A model generated the notes under the pieces. The model did not search any database. It was not told where the DNA came from and saw only the letters and a list, made by a program, of their open reading frames with translations. From Prorocentrum cordatum (taxonomy: Eukaryota > Sar > Dinophyceae > Prorocentrales > Prorocentraceae), in assembly GCA_963575745.1 (NCBI GenBank), contig CAUYUJ010021170.1, positions 417,801-481,800 of the forward strand: a stretch of DNA of 64,000 bases, in the 5' to 3' direction. The translations under genes were made by a program, and so were the position numbers. Shown here one piece after another: positions 54,070 through 64,000 of the stretch (positions within the stretch are counted from its first letter, which is position 1; each line of letters opens with the position of its first letter).

Positions 54070-55089
54070 ATCCACGTCCGGAAGTGACGTGTTGCCGGAG
54101 GCAGGTCCGCGGATGCTGTAATGCAATGGATCCAATGTGTCCAATGCTTGCATAATTCCTACATATTGTATTGTATTACATTATTATGTCTCCCCCCCTA
54201 CCCCCCCCCCTGGAGTCGCGCCACTTCCATCGACCCTCAGGAGGACGGCCCCTTCTGGGCCTCAGAATCTAGAAAAACCTATGGAAAACCTATGATTTGG
54301 GCACCTTGAGTCTTTTGGGGATCCAAGAGGGCCCCAAGACGGCTCCAGATGGCCCCAAGACGGCCCAAGACGGCCCAAAGACGGCCCGAATGGCCCCAAG
54401 AGGGCCCGAAAAGAACCCAAGACGGCCCAAGAGGGCTCCAAGAGCGCCCACAAGAGCGCCTCCAGAGGCCAAAAACATCGATGTTCCTTACGTTTTTGAA
54501 AGATTTTAGCTTTCTCGCCTTTTTTCGCCTCTCCGAAGCCCATGACGGCCCGAGCAGCCTCCAAGATGGCCCCAAGAAGGCCCAAGAAACACCCAAGGGG
54601 GCCCCAAGACGGCCCCAGAGGGCCACAATGAGACGGCCCTCCTCCGAAGGGGCCAAACGGCGCGAAAGCGCCCCAAGACGGCCCAAGACGCCCCCAAGAG
54701 GCCCCAAGAGGCCACCAAGAGGCCCCCAAATGGCCCCAAAAAGCCCCCCAGAGACCTCCGAAAAGTCCCCAAGAAGCCTCCAAAAGGCCCCAAAGAAGCC
54801 CCCCAAAGGCCACATAGCGACTGGAGTGTAATATTATTTCCCCCCCTGGACGAACTGCGGCGCAGCGCCAGCCAGGTGGAAGTTGGTCACGGCGGCGCCC
54901 ATGATTAGAGCCAGCGCTGGAAGGGAAGATGGGGAGGGAGTCAAAAAAGGGGGGGAAGAGGCCAGAAGAAGTCCCCAAGAGGCCCAAAGAAGCTCCCAAG
55001 AGGCCTCCAGGAGGCCCCCAAGAGGCTCCCAGAAGGCCCCGCGACGTGACTGTACGTGCTCCGGACGTGCACCCCGCGAAGCGAGAGGA
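54070..55089. repeat. 1.1-kb tandem duplication, copy 2, with about 90-bp internal deletion
   Basis: Almost identical to copy 1. A gap of about 90 bp lies at the CCACAATGAGACGGCCCTCC junction near 54,625. The junction between copies has an inverted repeat, TCCGGACGTG with CACGTCCGGA (54,041-54,083). Confidence 0.92.
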
Positions 55090-55160
55090 ATCATCAAGGA
55101 TGCTCCTCGATGGTCCTCGCCGAAGGAAAAATGCACACGTCCGAGCGATGCCAAGGATTC
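55040..55160 (+). repeat. ACGTCCGAG MITE-like family, copy at the end of the 1.1-kb duplication
   Basis: Left CTCCGGACGTGCACC; interior GGATGCTCCTCGATGGTCCT and CGCCGAAGGAAAAA; right GCACACGTCCGAGCGATGCC. Confidence 0.6.
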
Positions 55161-55480
55161 GGCGACGTGGAGAGCCGCTCCCGTACGGAACCGGGACCAC
55201 TTACCCATCCACGCCCCTGGATCCAGGTTCGCGCTTCCTTGGCCTCGGTCATCCAGGCGGCTTCTCGTCGCCGCGGCTGGATTCCCCCTCGATTTGTTTT
55301 GCAAAAAACGGAGCCCAGGAGAGGAGAGCATGGGAGGGGACCGAGTTTGCGGTCTGCGCGCGCGTCGCCGTCGTCGCAATCGGCGCTGTCGGCGTCCCGG
55401 TCTTCGTGGCTGTCGTCGGCGTCGGCGTCGGCGTCGTCGCCCGCGTCGCTGTCGGGGGAGGGGAACGATAATGAGAAGGA
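55161..55480. other. Unassigned; GTCGGCGTCG repeats at 55,365-55,450
   Basis: Short GTCGGC/GTCGTC triplets. No gene. Confidence 0.55.
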
Positions 55481-55595
55481 GGAAGCTGGAGGCGGGAGAA
55501 GGACGAGGAGGAGGAGGAGGAAGGAGGACGAAGACGGAGGAGGAGGAGGAGGAGGAGGAAGAGGAGGGGGAGGAGGAGGCGAAGGCGACGGCCAG
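55481..55595. repeat. (GGA)n microsatellite
   Basis: Imperfect GGA triplets. Confidence 0.9.
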
Positions 55596-55819
55596 GCCGC
55601 CCCACGACAGCACCACCTCCACCAAGAGCCAGGCCGAGCAGGGCCCCAACATCCTCCCACACCCTCAAGGGATGCGGCCCTTCGCGCCCTCCTACTCGCA
55701 CCGGTTCTGCACCAAAGCAGCTTCTCCGCCTTCCCGGGTGCCACAGTTCGACCGGGAGAGGAGAGGCTGCGAGGATCATCCTGACACAGCCGCCTTCAGC
55801 GCAGCGAAGAATTTTGTGA

Positions 55820-56260
55820 ATATGATAATGATGGCGATGGTGGTGGTGATGGTGATTCCGATGGTGATGGTGATGGTGGTGGTGATGATGATGAGGAGGA
55901 GGAGGCTGATGCTGATGATTGTGATGCTGTTCATGATGGTGGTGACGATTGTGGTGGTGGTGCTGCTGCTGATGACAATCATGATGTTGCTGACGGTGAT
56001 GGAAACGGTAATGCTGATGATGGTAGTGATGGCGACGGCAGTGGTGGTGATGCTCTTGCTGGTGATGATGGTAATGGTGATGATCATGGTGGTGATGATA
56101 CTGATGGTGATGATGGTGGTGATGGTGAAGCAGCTGTTGGTGATGCTGATGATGATGCTGATGATGATGCTGTTGATGGTGGTGGTGAGGTGAGCATGAA
56201 AGGACGATCATCATGAGATGACGGTATGGTGATGATGCTGCTGATGCTGCTGATGAGGAG
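55820..56260. repeat. (GATGGT)n-type microsatellite
   Basis: GATGGTGATGG, GATGCTGATG and GATGATG words over about 440 bp. It reads as poly-His on minus and Met/Val-rich on plus; neither is a gene call. Confidence 0.92.
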
Positions 56261-57180
56261 GAGGAGGAGGAGAAGGGGGAATTGGGGGGTGAGAAAGAAG
56301 TAGGATGGTGGGATGGAGTCAGGGGGGGATGATGGGGGAGCAGGCGAGGCGGCAGCGCCACCGAGGACAGCGCCGCCGGACGGCCTGCGCGCGGGCGCGG
56401 CGGCCAGTGCGAGGTCCCCCGTGGCTGGGGGCGGCCTGCGGCGGTCGGCACCGAGCAGCACGTGGCGGAGGGCCGCGGCCAAGCCGGCGGCGGCGCCGCG
56501 GACACGGCTCGGCTCGGCCCGGGCGGGCCGCAGAGGCAAGACGGGCTGGTCGGCCGACCGGCGGGGCCCCGATCGCGCCTGGACGGCCCGGCGCGGTGGG
56601 CAGCGAAGAGGCCGACCACGGCGCAGCGAGGAGGCAAGCCGGCGACGGCTCCCCGAAGGCAGAGGCCCACCAGCAGCGCAGCAGCGGAGGCCGCACCCGC
56701 CGACCAGCCACGGGCGCAGCGAGGAGGCCGACCCGGCCCGACCACGGCGCCGCGAGCAGGCCGACCAGGCCCATCCTTCGCGGGAGCGGCGCCCATCCTT
56801 CAGCCGCGGCCGCGGGGGCAAAACCCCTCCTGCAGGGTCCCAGGACCAGCCGCGGCGTCGCTGGCATGCCAGATGGAGGCCAGATGGGGATCTAGGACGG
56901 GCCACCTCTGCCAGAGGCCCCCCCTCCCCCCCTTGCCCCGCTCGACCCCTGCGAGTACACTCGGGGCGTTGACCTAAGGAGCCCTGAATAAGGAACGGGG
57001 CCCCTTTTTTCCATAGATTAAACTTCGATTCCCCATCGAAAACCTAAGGACAACCTACGGCAAGCTGCGAAACAATTACGGAACACGGAGCCCCTCCCCA
57101 ACGAAAAGGGTTCCTTGTTCAGCGCCCAAACTGTATACCCCCTTGAACCTCCCCAGTTGGAAGCCCCGCCCCAAAACATC
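56261..57180. other. Unassigned GC-rich sequence
   Basis: Open on both strands. Includes GACCACGGCGCAGCGAGGAG-like short repeats at 56,610-56,780. No domain recognised. Confidence 0.45.
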
Positions 57181-57212
57181 AGCGACGACGACGACGACGA
57201 CGACGACGACCA
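57181..57212. repeat. (GAC)n microsatellite
   Basis: About ten GAC triplets. Confidence 0.9.
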
Positions 57213-57660
57213 CGACAAGCGACAAGCGACAAGCGAGCCAGCGTGGCTACGGAGGATGACGAGGAGAGAGGGATGGGCAGAGAAAAGAACAGGGGAAGGC
57301 CACGCGATGGCTGCAAAAGGGAGCCTCGGCAGGAGGAGCAGCAGAGGCGGGAGGACCCTTCCTGGTGCTGATGATGACGGTGGTGGTGGTGACGGTGATG
57401 TTGGGGATGGTGCTGGTGATGGTGGCATGGTGATGCCACTAGCATTTACAGTCGCAATAATCATAAGGAGCCCCCCAGAGGCTCCCACGATGCCCCACAA
57501 AGCCTCGCACATGTCCCCAAGAGTTCTCCACGAGACCCCACAGGGGCATCCCAAGAGACTCTCATATTCATCCAGGAGGCTCCTGACCCAAGATATCACT
57601 TGCACGAGCGTCTCAAACGCTCACTCCTTGCGGAATTCGGCCGAACGGCGTAAGCCACTT
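57213..57660. other. Unassigned; GGTGATG repeats 57,365-57,430 and CCCCAAGAG-type words 57,470-57,590
   Basis: Short repeat words only. No gene seen. Confidence 0.5.
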
Positions 57661-57663
57661 GAC

Positions 57664-57738
<75 letters not shown>
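57664..57738. repeat. (GAT)n microsatellite, about 25 perfect units
   Basis: Uninterrupted GAT triplets. Confidence 0.97.
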
Positions 57739-57956
57739 GAATTATGAGGGCGGGGACGTGAGATCGTGTGTTGGGCAAGGGCACTGGATACGAGACCGAA
57801 AACGATCAGATTCATGAGCAGGAGCGGGAGTGTGTGCAATAGCGGCGGGAACAGTCATGACAGTGATCGGAGGGGGACAGGGGGAGTGTTTTGGGAGGCG
57901 CGGTGGACGCGCGTGACTGCGCCAACAGGGTCACCTGGGCGGGCCAGGGGGTCATC

Positions 57957-58348
57957 TCAGTCCTCCATCTCGCACGCCAAACGTGCCGCAAGCTCCTCCG
58001 GGTTTTCCTCGCCTTCTTCGGTCGCGTGCACGGTCATAACCTCAAGAGAATCGTCAATTACGACGACCTCGTCACCAACAGTGAAGGTCGTTATGTTGTT
58101 ATCCTTGACAAAGACATTGCCAACCATTCCTAGCGGGCTCTCTTCTGAACTATCTGGGCGGCTTTCCGCGATAATGCGCGCACCCGAGAGTCTGGCAAGA
58201 TCATGTAGATGATCTTTTCTCCCCGCCTTGAAGCCAGGGCACTCTACTATAACAATGTTCAGGCGCTCGTCAAACACTTCCAGTAATTTGGGCAACACAC
58301 CTTCGCAATCGAACGATTCGCAAACAATCACCACGCGCTTCTCAGGTC
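57957..58348 (-). CDS. Cpn60/GroEL-like apical-domain fragment (single exon or relic)
   Basis: Chaperonin Cpn60 subunits fold proteins in mitochondria and plastids; the apical domain binds substrate. The read order agrees with GroEL from about residue 265: VVIVCESFDCEG (GroEL LLIIAEDVEGEA), LNIVIVECPGF (VKVAAVKAPGF), GRKDHLHDLARLSGARII (DRRKAMLQDIATLTGGTVI), then VFVKDNNITTF (VVINKDTTTII). An AG acceptor with a pyrimidine-poor lead (TTCCAG) at 58,349-58,350 would start the exon with PEKRVVIV. It ends in TGA at 57,957 after an acidic tail, about 200 residues earlier than a full chaperonin. No upstream exon was found. It is either a diverged partial gene or a pseudogene. Confidence 0.55.
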
Positions 58349-58636
58349 CTGGAATCCGCCGACCACTTGGGGGCCACAGGGCTCATGAGCTTCTAGCCAA
58401 CCCCGCACGGAGAGGCCACCGCGAGGCTGCCCGAAAGGACACACAGAATGGCGCCCAAACTGCTGCCGGAAGCACGCAAAGAGCTGGCGGGCTCGAGTAC
58501 GATCTGCCTTCCGTACTGCTTCGGGTGGCTCCGGGAAAAACTTCAGAATGCCCCACGGCGGCCTGGGCGGGCTCCGAGAAACCCGCAAGACTACAGTAGA
58601 GGCCTCCAATATTGAGGTCCCAGCAGATGGTGCCGC
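58349..58636. other. Unassigned sequence upstream of the chaperonin-like exon
   Basis: No preceding chaperonin exon recognised on the minus strand. Confidence 0.5.
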
Positions 58637-58814
58637 AGGATCGCGCCGCATCGCCGATGCATCGGTGATGCATTTGCGATGCATCGGCGATGCATTTGCG
58701 ATGCGTCGGCGATGCATCGGCGACGTCCGCGATGCATCGACGCCATCGGCATGGAAAGAATCGGGCTCCACATCGAGCTGCATTGCCGATACATCTGCGA
58801 TGCTTCGCGATCCT
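58637..58814. repeat. GCATCGGCGATG foldback element, copy 2
   Basis: Ends are inverted: AGGATCGCGCCGCATCG at the left and GCTTCGCGATCCT at the right. The interior consists of GATGCATCGGCGATGCAT-like palindromes and GAATCGGGCTCCACATCGAG, shared with 3,653-3,846. Confidence 0.75.
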
Positions 58815-60335
58815 CTGACCCGCAGGGACGACGCGGGAGGGCGCCCTGGAGAGGCCCAACATGGTCCCGAGAGAAGTCCCCAGGGCCGTCCAAATTAGCT
58901 CCGGGCTCCCGCACCCCCGGCGCAGACATCCAGCCCGCAGATGAGGTTTCCCAGACGACCCGCGAGGGACCTCAAAAGACTACCAGGAGGAAAAGGGCAG
59001 GACTCGGCCATTCGAGCCTCGGCCGAGGTCAGCCGGCCGAGTGCAGCCTGGCCGAGATCAGCTGGCCGAGTTCTTCCTTGGCCGAGTTCGGTGGCTGTTG
59101 GAAGGGTCCCCGGTGCTGCCCCCGAGGGGGCGCGCCTGGTCGGCGCCCTCGGGCAGCAGCCACCCAAACAGGCAGGGCCGCGGCCGGCCTCCCTGACGCA
59201 CAGCCCCAGCGGGCGACCGCACCGGACGGCATGCGGGTGGGGGCGGGGGCTCCTGTCCCTCCGCTGCTACTGCTCCTCCGCTGCCGCTGCCGCTGCCGCT
59301 GCTGCTGCTGCTCGCCTGGGGTGTGCACTGCGTCGCCGATGCTGCTCGCTGAGGCTGGCGTTTTCACCCGGTGCGCAGGCGCAACGGATCCACCCACAAA
59401 GCATGCCAACGAAGCCCCGCCACTGCTGATAAGAGCGAGGGGGGCCACAGGCTGTCCTGCGCGGGCTGGGGTGCTCGAGCGGTAGTGCAGAGGAGCCTGC
59501 CGCAAGCGCAACATGTTTTCCGAAGCGCTGAGGTCGCCGCGAGCGCCGATTGTTTTGCAAAGCGCTGTGATGTGGGCGAGCCGCAGGGCGCGGCGTAGGC
59601 GGGTCGTGAGGCTGTAGAGCCAATGTAGAGAAGCCCGCCGCGGGCACCGATTCCGTGAACACGACCAGCCCGCCGCAGGCGGCGATTTGTTTCAAACAAT
59701 CGGGTCGTGGGAACAGGTCGCGGGCGCAGGTCGCGAGTGGGTCACTGGCGCGCGTGGGTCCCTGGTGGATCGGGTGGGTCGCGAGTGGGTCGCGGGGTGT
59801 GTCGCGCGTAAAACGCAGAGCGGGCAATGGGGCGACGACGGCAACAGAAGAGCGCATCAAGAACCCGCGCCACGGAAACCCACTTCACTTCGTGGTAAGA
59901 CTGTTTGGCCCCTCATTCAGGTGACAAGCAACTTGCACGCCGACCCGCACGGCACATGGCAAACGGGGGATCAAACTGACAGGGTATGCGCATGGCATGG
60001 GGCGTAGGCCTGATGAATGAACTCGCGAAGTATCTTTACGATCGGGGCTGATTCAGTGACTCCCTCCTCATGCAGCATCACGTGTACGTCGTCCCTCTTC
60101 ACCGTCTTACTCGGATGCGGCTCGACTGGGGCGAAACCCGCACACTCCGATACATCCATGGCACCAGCGATGATAACAAATGCAATCACGACCTTCAGCC
60201 AAAACAGCTACGAAAAACTGCGGCCTGGGGGCGAAATAATCTGGAAACTCCTGGCGACAGCCGAGCGTCAAATGCACACCATACTCTGACTCGCCCGGAC
60301 GCACCATAACCCTAGATCCGCGACCGCGAAAGCAA
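58815..60335. other. Unassigned, with two minisatellites
   Basis: TGGCCGAG(T/A)TC units lie at about 59,010-59,095. GTCGCGAGTGGGTC units lie at about 59,725-59,805. A 72-codon minus frame (60,189-59,971, VKRDDVHVMLHEEGVTESAP and onward) looks protein-like but matches nothing I know. Confidence 0.45.
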
Positions 60336-60800
60336 ATAATGCAACTAATCGGAAACACACTAATAACAACTAATACATCTATTGAAAGCAATCCCCAACA
60401 ACTGATACAACTATTGGAAACACCCCCAACAATTAATACAACTATTCAAAACACTCCCCAAACAACGATTACACCTAGTGAAAGAACCCTACACAACTAA
60501 TACAACTAATGAAAGCAAGCCCCAACAACTAATACAACGATTCGACGCCCACCCTACAGCAAATACAACTATTGAAAACAATACCGAACAACTAATACAT
60601 AATACAACGATTGACGGCAATGACAACAACGAATACAATTATTGGAAACAACTCCCAACAACTAATACAATTAATTCAACTATTGGCAGCCACGCACAAC
60701 ACCTAATACAACTAATGCAACCATTGCCAACAAACCACAACAACAAATGCGACGGTTAGCCAGCTCCAATCATATAACATATAATGCAACTATAACCAAA
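60336..60800. repeat. AT-rich minisatellite, units of about 30 bp
   Basis: Units of the form CAACTAATACAACTATTG followed by AAA(A/C)CAC/AACCCC, at least 12 diverged copies. It contrasts with the GC-rich surroundings. Confidence 0.85.
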
Positions 60801-60869
60801 CACCCGCGACAACTGGAATAACGACTGAGAGCGGCGCCGCAACGCCAACAACTATTGTCACCAATCACG

Positions 60870-60928
60870 AATCAGAAATGGGTAATGGGAGTAATGGGTA
60901 ATGGGTAATGGGTAATGGGCACCGTCCG
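60870..60928. repeat. GGGTAAT heptamer repeat
   Basis: Five to six units of GGGTAAT. It is not the plant-type telomere repeat TTTAGGG. Confidence 0.85.
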
Positions 60929-61689
60929 TCGCACCACTGAGAGCGGTTAGAACTGAGATACACACTTCCGAACAAATAAAACACAACACGAAACGACATG
61001 GAAACTGAACGCACTCAGGAACTCACGTATTCAGTATTCACAAATTTCTGCAATCGTGCAGCACCGAATAGCACGTACGGACCCCCAGGGCGTAAAACCT
61101 CCACCGCCTCAAAGGACAAGCGAATACGAACAACCTCCCTGGGCACGTGCGAACGCGGAAAACAAGTCAGAAAAAAAAACACCACCCTTGAAACCGACCC
61201 GTGCAACGCGAAACGTTGATATATGATATATGATACAAGAGAAACCCCACCGCGCAACGTGACATCGCTCGCCGGCTGAACTCCGACATGTGCCTTTCGT
61301 CAAACCCAGCGAGAAATCGTTCGCCCGTCAGTGACCACAAAACGAAACCGAAGCCTAGCCTGGGATCCTGGCCGCCCTCAGGCTTCGAACACGGTGCCCT
61401 GGCTGCCCAAGCCCCAACCCCCAGACCCCATTTCCTGCTCTGCTGAGGCGGCGGAACCATTCCCAATCCCTCATCCCTGACCTGGCCTGCCCAAGACCGC
61501 CAAGAATGCCCGAGACGCCAAATGCCAAATGCCAAACCGTGAGCATGCGGCATACATCCGACAACGATCGAAACGTTCACGACGACCAACATGCCCAGGA
61601 CACCAAGCCCACCCAAGGCATCCCTGTGGGTTCCGATTGGGCGATGTGGGATCGCCCGAGTGCACATGGGCACGGAAAGATATGTTCGC
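60929..61689. other. Unassigned sequence
   Basis: No gene recognised. Confidence 0.45.
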
Positions 61690-61915
61690 GTGATGTATGC
61701 GCGTGTGTCGGATGTTCGTTCACATTATACTGTTGACTGCTTACTGTATGCTGTATGTTGTATGCTGTACGCTGTATGATGTGCGTTTGTATGTCGTATG
61801 TTGCGCGTTGTGCGTGGGAGGGCGTGACGGGCATGGGCATCGGGCATGTGGCGTGTGGCATGTGGGCATGTGGCATGTGGCATGTGGCACGTGGCATGTG
61901 GAATGGGCGGGCACG
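61690..61915. repeat. TGTATGCTGTATG and GCATGTG minisatellites
   Basis: TGTATG(C/T)TG units at 61,735-61,800, then GGCATGTG units at 61,830-61,900. Confidence 0.85.
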
Positions 61916-62833
61916 TGGCTATGCGGGCGCTGCCGTAGCGTCACAGATGCACAGCTGCAAATCGGAATACCCAACATGCAACGGGAGTGCGGCTTGCAGC
62001 ACATCCGTTCAGACATCCTCGAGACTTGAGCTTGCTCTGATCCTCCTCCCCCTGTTCCTCCTCCTCGCCCTCCCTCTCCTCCTCATCCTCCTGGGATTGC
62101 CCTGGTCCACTCTCCTCCTTCTTCACCTCTTCATGCTCTTTCTCCTCCTGTTCGGCTCCATGCGGATGCCTCGCGTCATGAGTCATGATCCATGATGTCA
62201 TGATGTCGTGAGTCCTGATGTAATGATGCACGTTCCCCCTCCTGGGGATTGCTACGGCGGCAGGCTGCACGCGCTTTCCAGAAATGCGCGAGGCGTACAT
62301 CGTATGAACGCATGCAACGTCTGCAACAACATGCACGGATCAATGGCAACGCAGGCCTTGCGAACGCGAGCCGCCACGGCCGCCGCCGTGTTTTCCCCGC
62401 CGCCCAACGAGGATGAGAAGCGGAAACTCACAAGCGGAGGGAGACTGGGACGAAAGACCGCGGTGGCCCACATTCCCAAGGCCTGCAAACAGAACCTGCT
62501 CAAGCTGAAAAGCAAGCGCACTGCTGGGCGCCCGGGCTCGAACGCGCTGCCACGCCAAGACACCTGGGGCCTAGGCCAATCCCAACTGTCGGCGCGATCC
62601 CACGCAGCAACCCTCGCTCTGGCCACCGACCGAAACATCGGAGATGGACAGACCTCCCTTTAGTAAAATGTGGTTTAGTGAACACAACCTGAGGCCCAAA
62701 CCTGGCGGGCGCAAGCCTGGAAAATAACTGCCACGGCGCCATCTCGAGAACCGAAAACGGACAACTCACTAATCGACGTGTCACTGTTGGGGGTTCTGTC
62801 CACCCCCGAAAAAAGGAAAATGGCGCCAGCGGG
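61916..62833. other. Unassigned; TCC tract 62,040-62,155 and CATGATG repeats 62,165-62,225
   Basis: A 151-codon plus frame (62,208-62,663) has no known motif and its reality is unclear. 62,660-62,833 is a probable 3' flank of the next gene. Confidence 0.45.
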
Positions 62834-63714
62834 CTACGGCGCAGTCTTATCCTTCCTGCGTTTCTTCGCAGATGGCTGCTCGGTTCCCGAGGCGGCCTGG
62901 CTGGCGGCGAGCTTCGCCGCCGCGGCTGCCCTCTCGCCAGCGGCCACCATGCCCGAGAGCAGATTGGTCATGAACGCTGGGAGCTCGAACGTCTTGCCAT
63001 GGCCCTTCCTCTTCAGCGCCTTCTGAATGTCCAACGCCGCGTTCATGAGATCCGCAGGCGTGGCAGTCTTCGGCAGGGAGACGATTCGCTGCAAAGCGAA
63101 CTCGAGGCACATGCAGACCTTTGCGTGGCACAACGCGTCGTCGGCTTCGGAAACGAGGCCCTTGTCGATGGCGAGGTCAGCCGTCGCCACGAGAACCCTG
63201 ACCGCCTCCACGGCGGCCGCCAGCGGGGCCACGGAAGCAGGCAGGTCATCCTTGCGAGGGTCCTCGAACAACTGCTTCTGGAGCGCCGCCAGCTTCAAGA
63301 TCTCGGCGTTCCCAGTGAGAGTCTTCGGGGAGCTGGCGTCCTGGGTCCGCTTGGTGCGCTGCGACAGCGTCTCCAACCAGTAGCGGTCCATGGATGCTTT
63401 CATCGACTCCATTGCTGCCGCCACTGCGTGGACCGCTGTAGCGATCTCGCCCTTGCAGGCCCCCGGGTAGCTCTCCTGGAACTGACGGAAGCTCTTGCTG
63501 GCCTGCGTGAACACCTTGGCGCTCATGAGGGCCGCTTCGCAGGACAAGTCACCGCCGCGCTTGAACTCCACGAGTTGGGCTGCAGCACGGGCCACGAAAC
63601 ACGCCCTGGTCCTGAAGGCGACAACGGCGGTTCTGCCCGGAGAGTCGGCAGACGCGTCCCGGAGCGCCCGAGCCTCTGCCTCGAACGACGCGGCCGCCAC
63701 CTCCTGCGCTTCCT
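62834..63714 (-). CDS. Last exon of an unrecognised Ala-rich protein with a basic C-terminal signal
   Basis: A clean 293-codon reading ending in TAG at 62,834, with protein-like composition throughout. It is rich in Ala, Leu, Lys and Glu helices with conserved-looking Cys and Trp (e.g. SMDRYWLETLSQRTKR, DDALCHAKVCMCLEFALQRI). The C-terminus has AKKRRKDK, a possible nuclear localisation signal. The frame stays open to 63,799, but a pyrimidine-rich run ending CCCCCCTCAG at 63,715 is a good 3' splice site, and upstream sequence is low-complexity. I take the exon start there. The rest of the gene lies to the right of the window. No domain family is recognised. Confidence 0.65.
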
Positions 63715-64000
63715 CTGAGGGGGGCGCGCAGGGACGCGAGCGGGCAGGCAAGCGAGGCCAGGCGAAATTAGGCGAGGCCCAGCAGGGCCACACAACCATT
63801 GGAGGGCCAGCGGATCCAGGACAAGGCCACGCAGAGTGCGAGACGAGGTGGGCCAGGCGGGGCCAAGCGGCGGGGGCGAGGTCAGAAAGAGACGAAACCT
63901 AGGAAGATAAGAACAAGACGAAACATAAGACGAGGACGTCGAGGGGGCAAGGATGAGGGATGCGGGATGCGGGATGAGAGGTCAGGGGCGCGGGGATGAG
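63715..64000. other. Probable intron with GGCCAGGCGGGGC and GGGATGC short repeats
   Basis: GCGAGGCCAGGCG-like words near 63,755-63,870 and GATGCGGGATGCGGGATGAG at 63,958. It would be intronic to the preceding minus-strand gene. Confidence 0.45.

Noticed and set aside
55249-56796. 515-codon minus frame with long His runs
   Set aside because: The His runs come from the GATGGT microsatellite; flanking parts are low-complexity.
60890-60925. Possible telomere repeat
   Set aside because: GGGTAAT heptamers differ from TTTAGGG, and only five to six units occur.

Overview
The window reads as nuclear DNA of a dinoflagellate alga. The main evidence is a 21-base match to the dinoflagellate spliced-leader exon (antisense, about 15,158-15,178), lying at the 5' side of a long retroelement. 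Supporting signs are high GC, very sparse intron-split genes, many trinucleotide microsatellites, and degenerate non-LTR retrotransposons (LINEs) of the RT plus RNase H type with cysteine-rich tails. The genus cannot be fixed from sequence alone; a Prorocentrum-like genome would fit. No rRNA, tRNA, CRISPR array or bacterial operon was seen.

Host genes are few. (1) At 34,734-36,731 (minus) is a three-exon gene for a tandem-duplicated CAF16-like (plant ABCI-type) soluble ABC ATPase; it is the best-supported gene here. (2) At 62,834-63,714 (minus) is a well-preserved last exon of an unrecognised alanine-rich protein with a basic C-terminus, whose upstream exons lie beyond the right edge. (3) At 57,957-58,348 (minus) is an exon-like fragment resembling the apical domain of Cpn60/GroEL chaperonins.

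Retroelements: LINE-A (1,363-2,450, plus) is a 5'-truncated RNase H and C-terminal part. LINE-B (8,785-15,178, minus) is nearly full length: spliced-leader match, coiled-coil ORF1, endonuclease, RT and RNase H, broken by frameshifts. LINE-C (43,200-45,456, plus) is an RT element with a surviving YADD motif and frameshifts. A degraded coiled-coil coding stretch at 48.4-50.1 kb may be a further retroelement ORF1.

Most of the rest is repeats. Five arrays of one 77-90 bp repeat family (18.3, 33.7, 39.2, 39.7 and 47.5 kb; both orientations) each have the same conserved tail beside them. A 155-bp satellite fills 24.6-27.4 kb and a 135-bp repeat 5.77-6.58 kb. GGCC/CAAGA-type repeats of 321-bp, 343-bp and 1.1-kb period occupy 45.6-46.8 and 51.9-55.1 kb. 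Short dispersed palindromic elements fall in three families: a double-hairpin GCGTGTCGC element (four copies), GCATCGGCGATG foldbacks (two copies plus a variant), and a MITE-like element with a 27-bp terminal inverted repeat at 32,953-33,099 with relatives elsewhere. Many long ORFs on both strands come from repeats that lack stop codons and are not annotated as genes.
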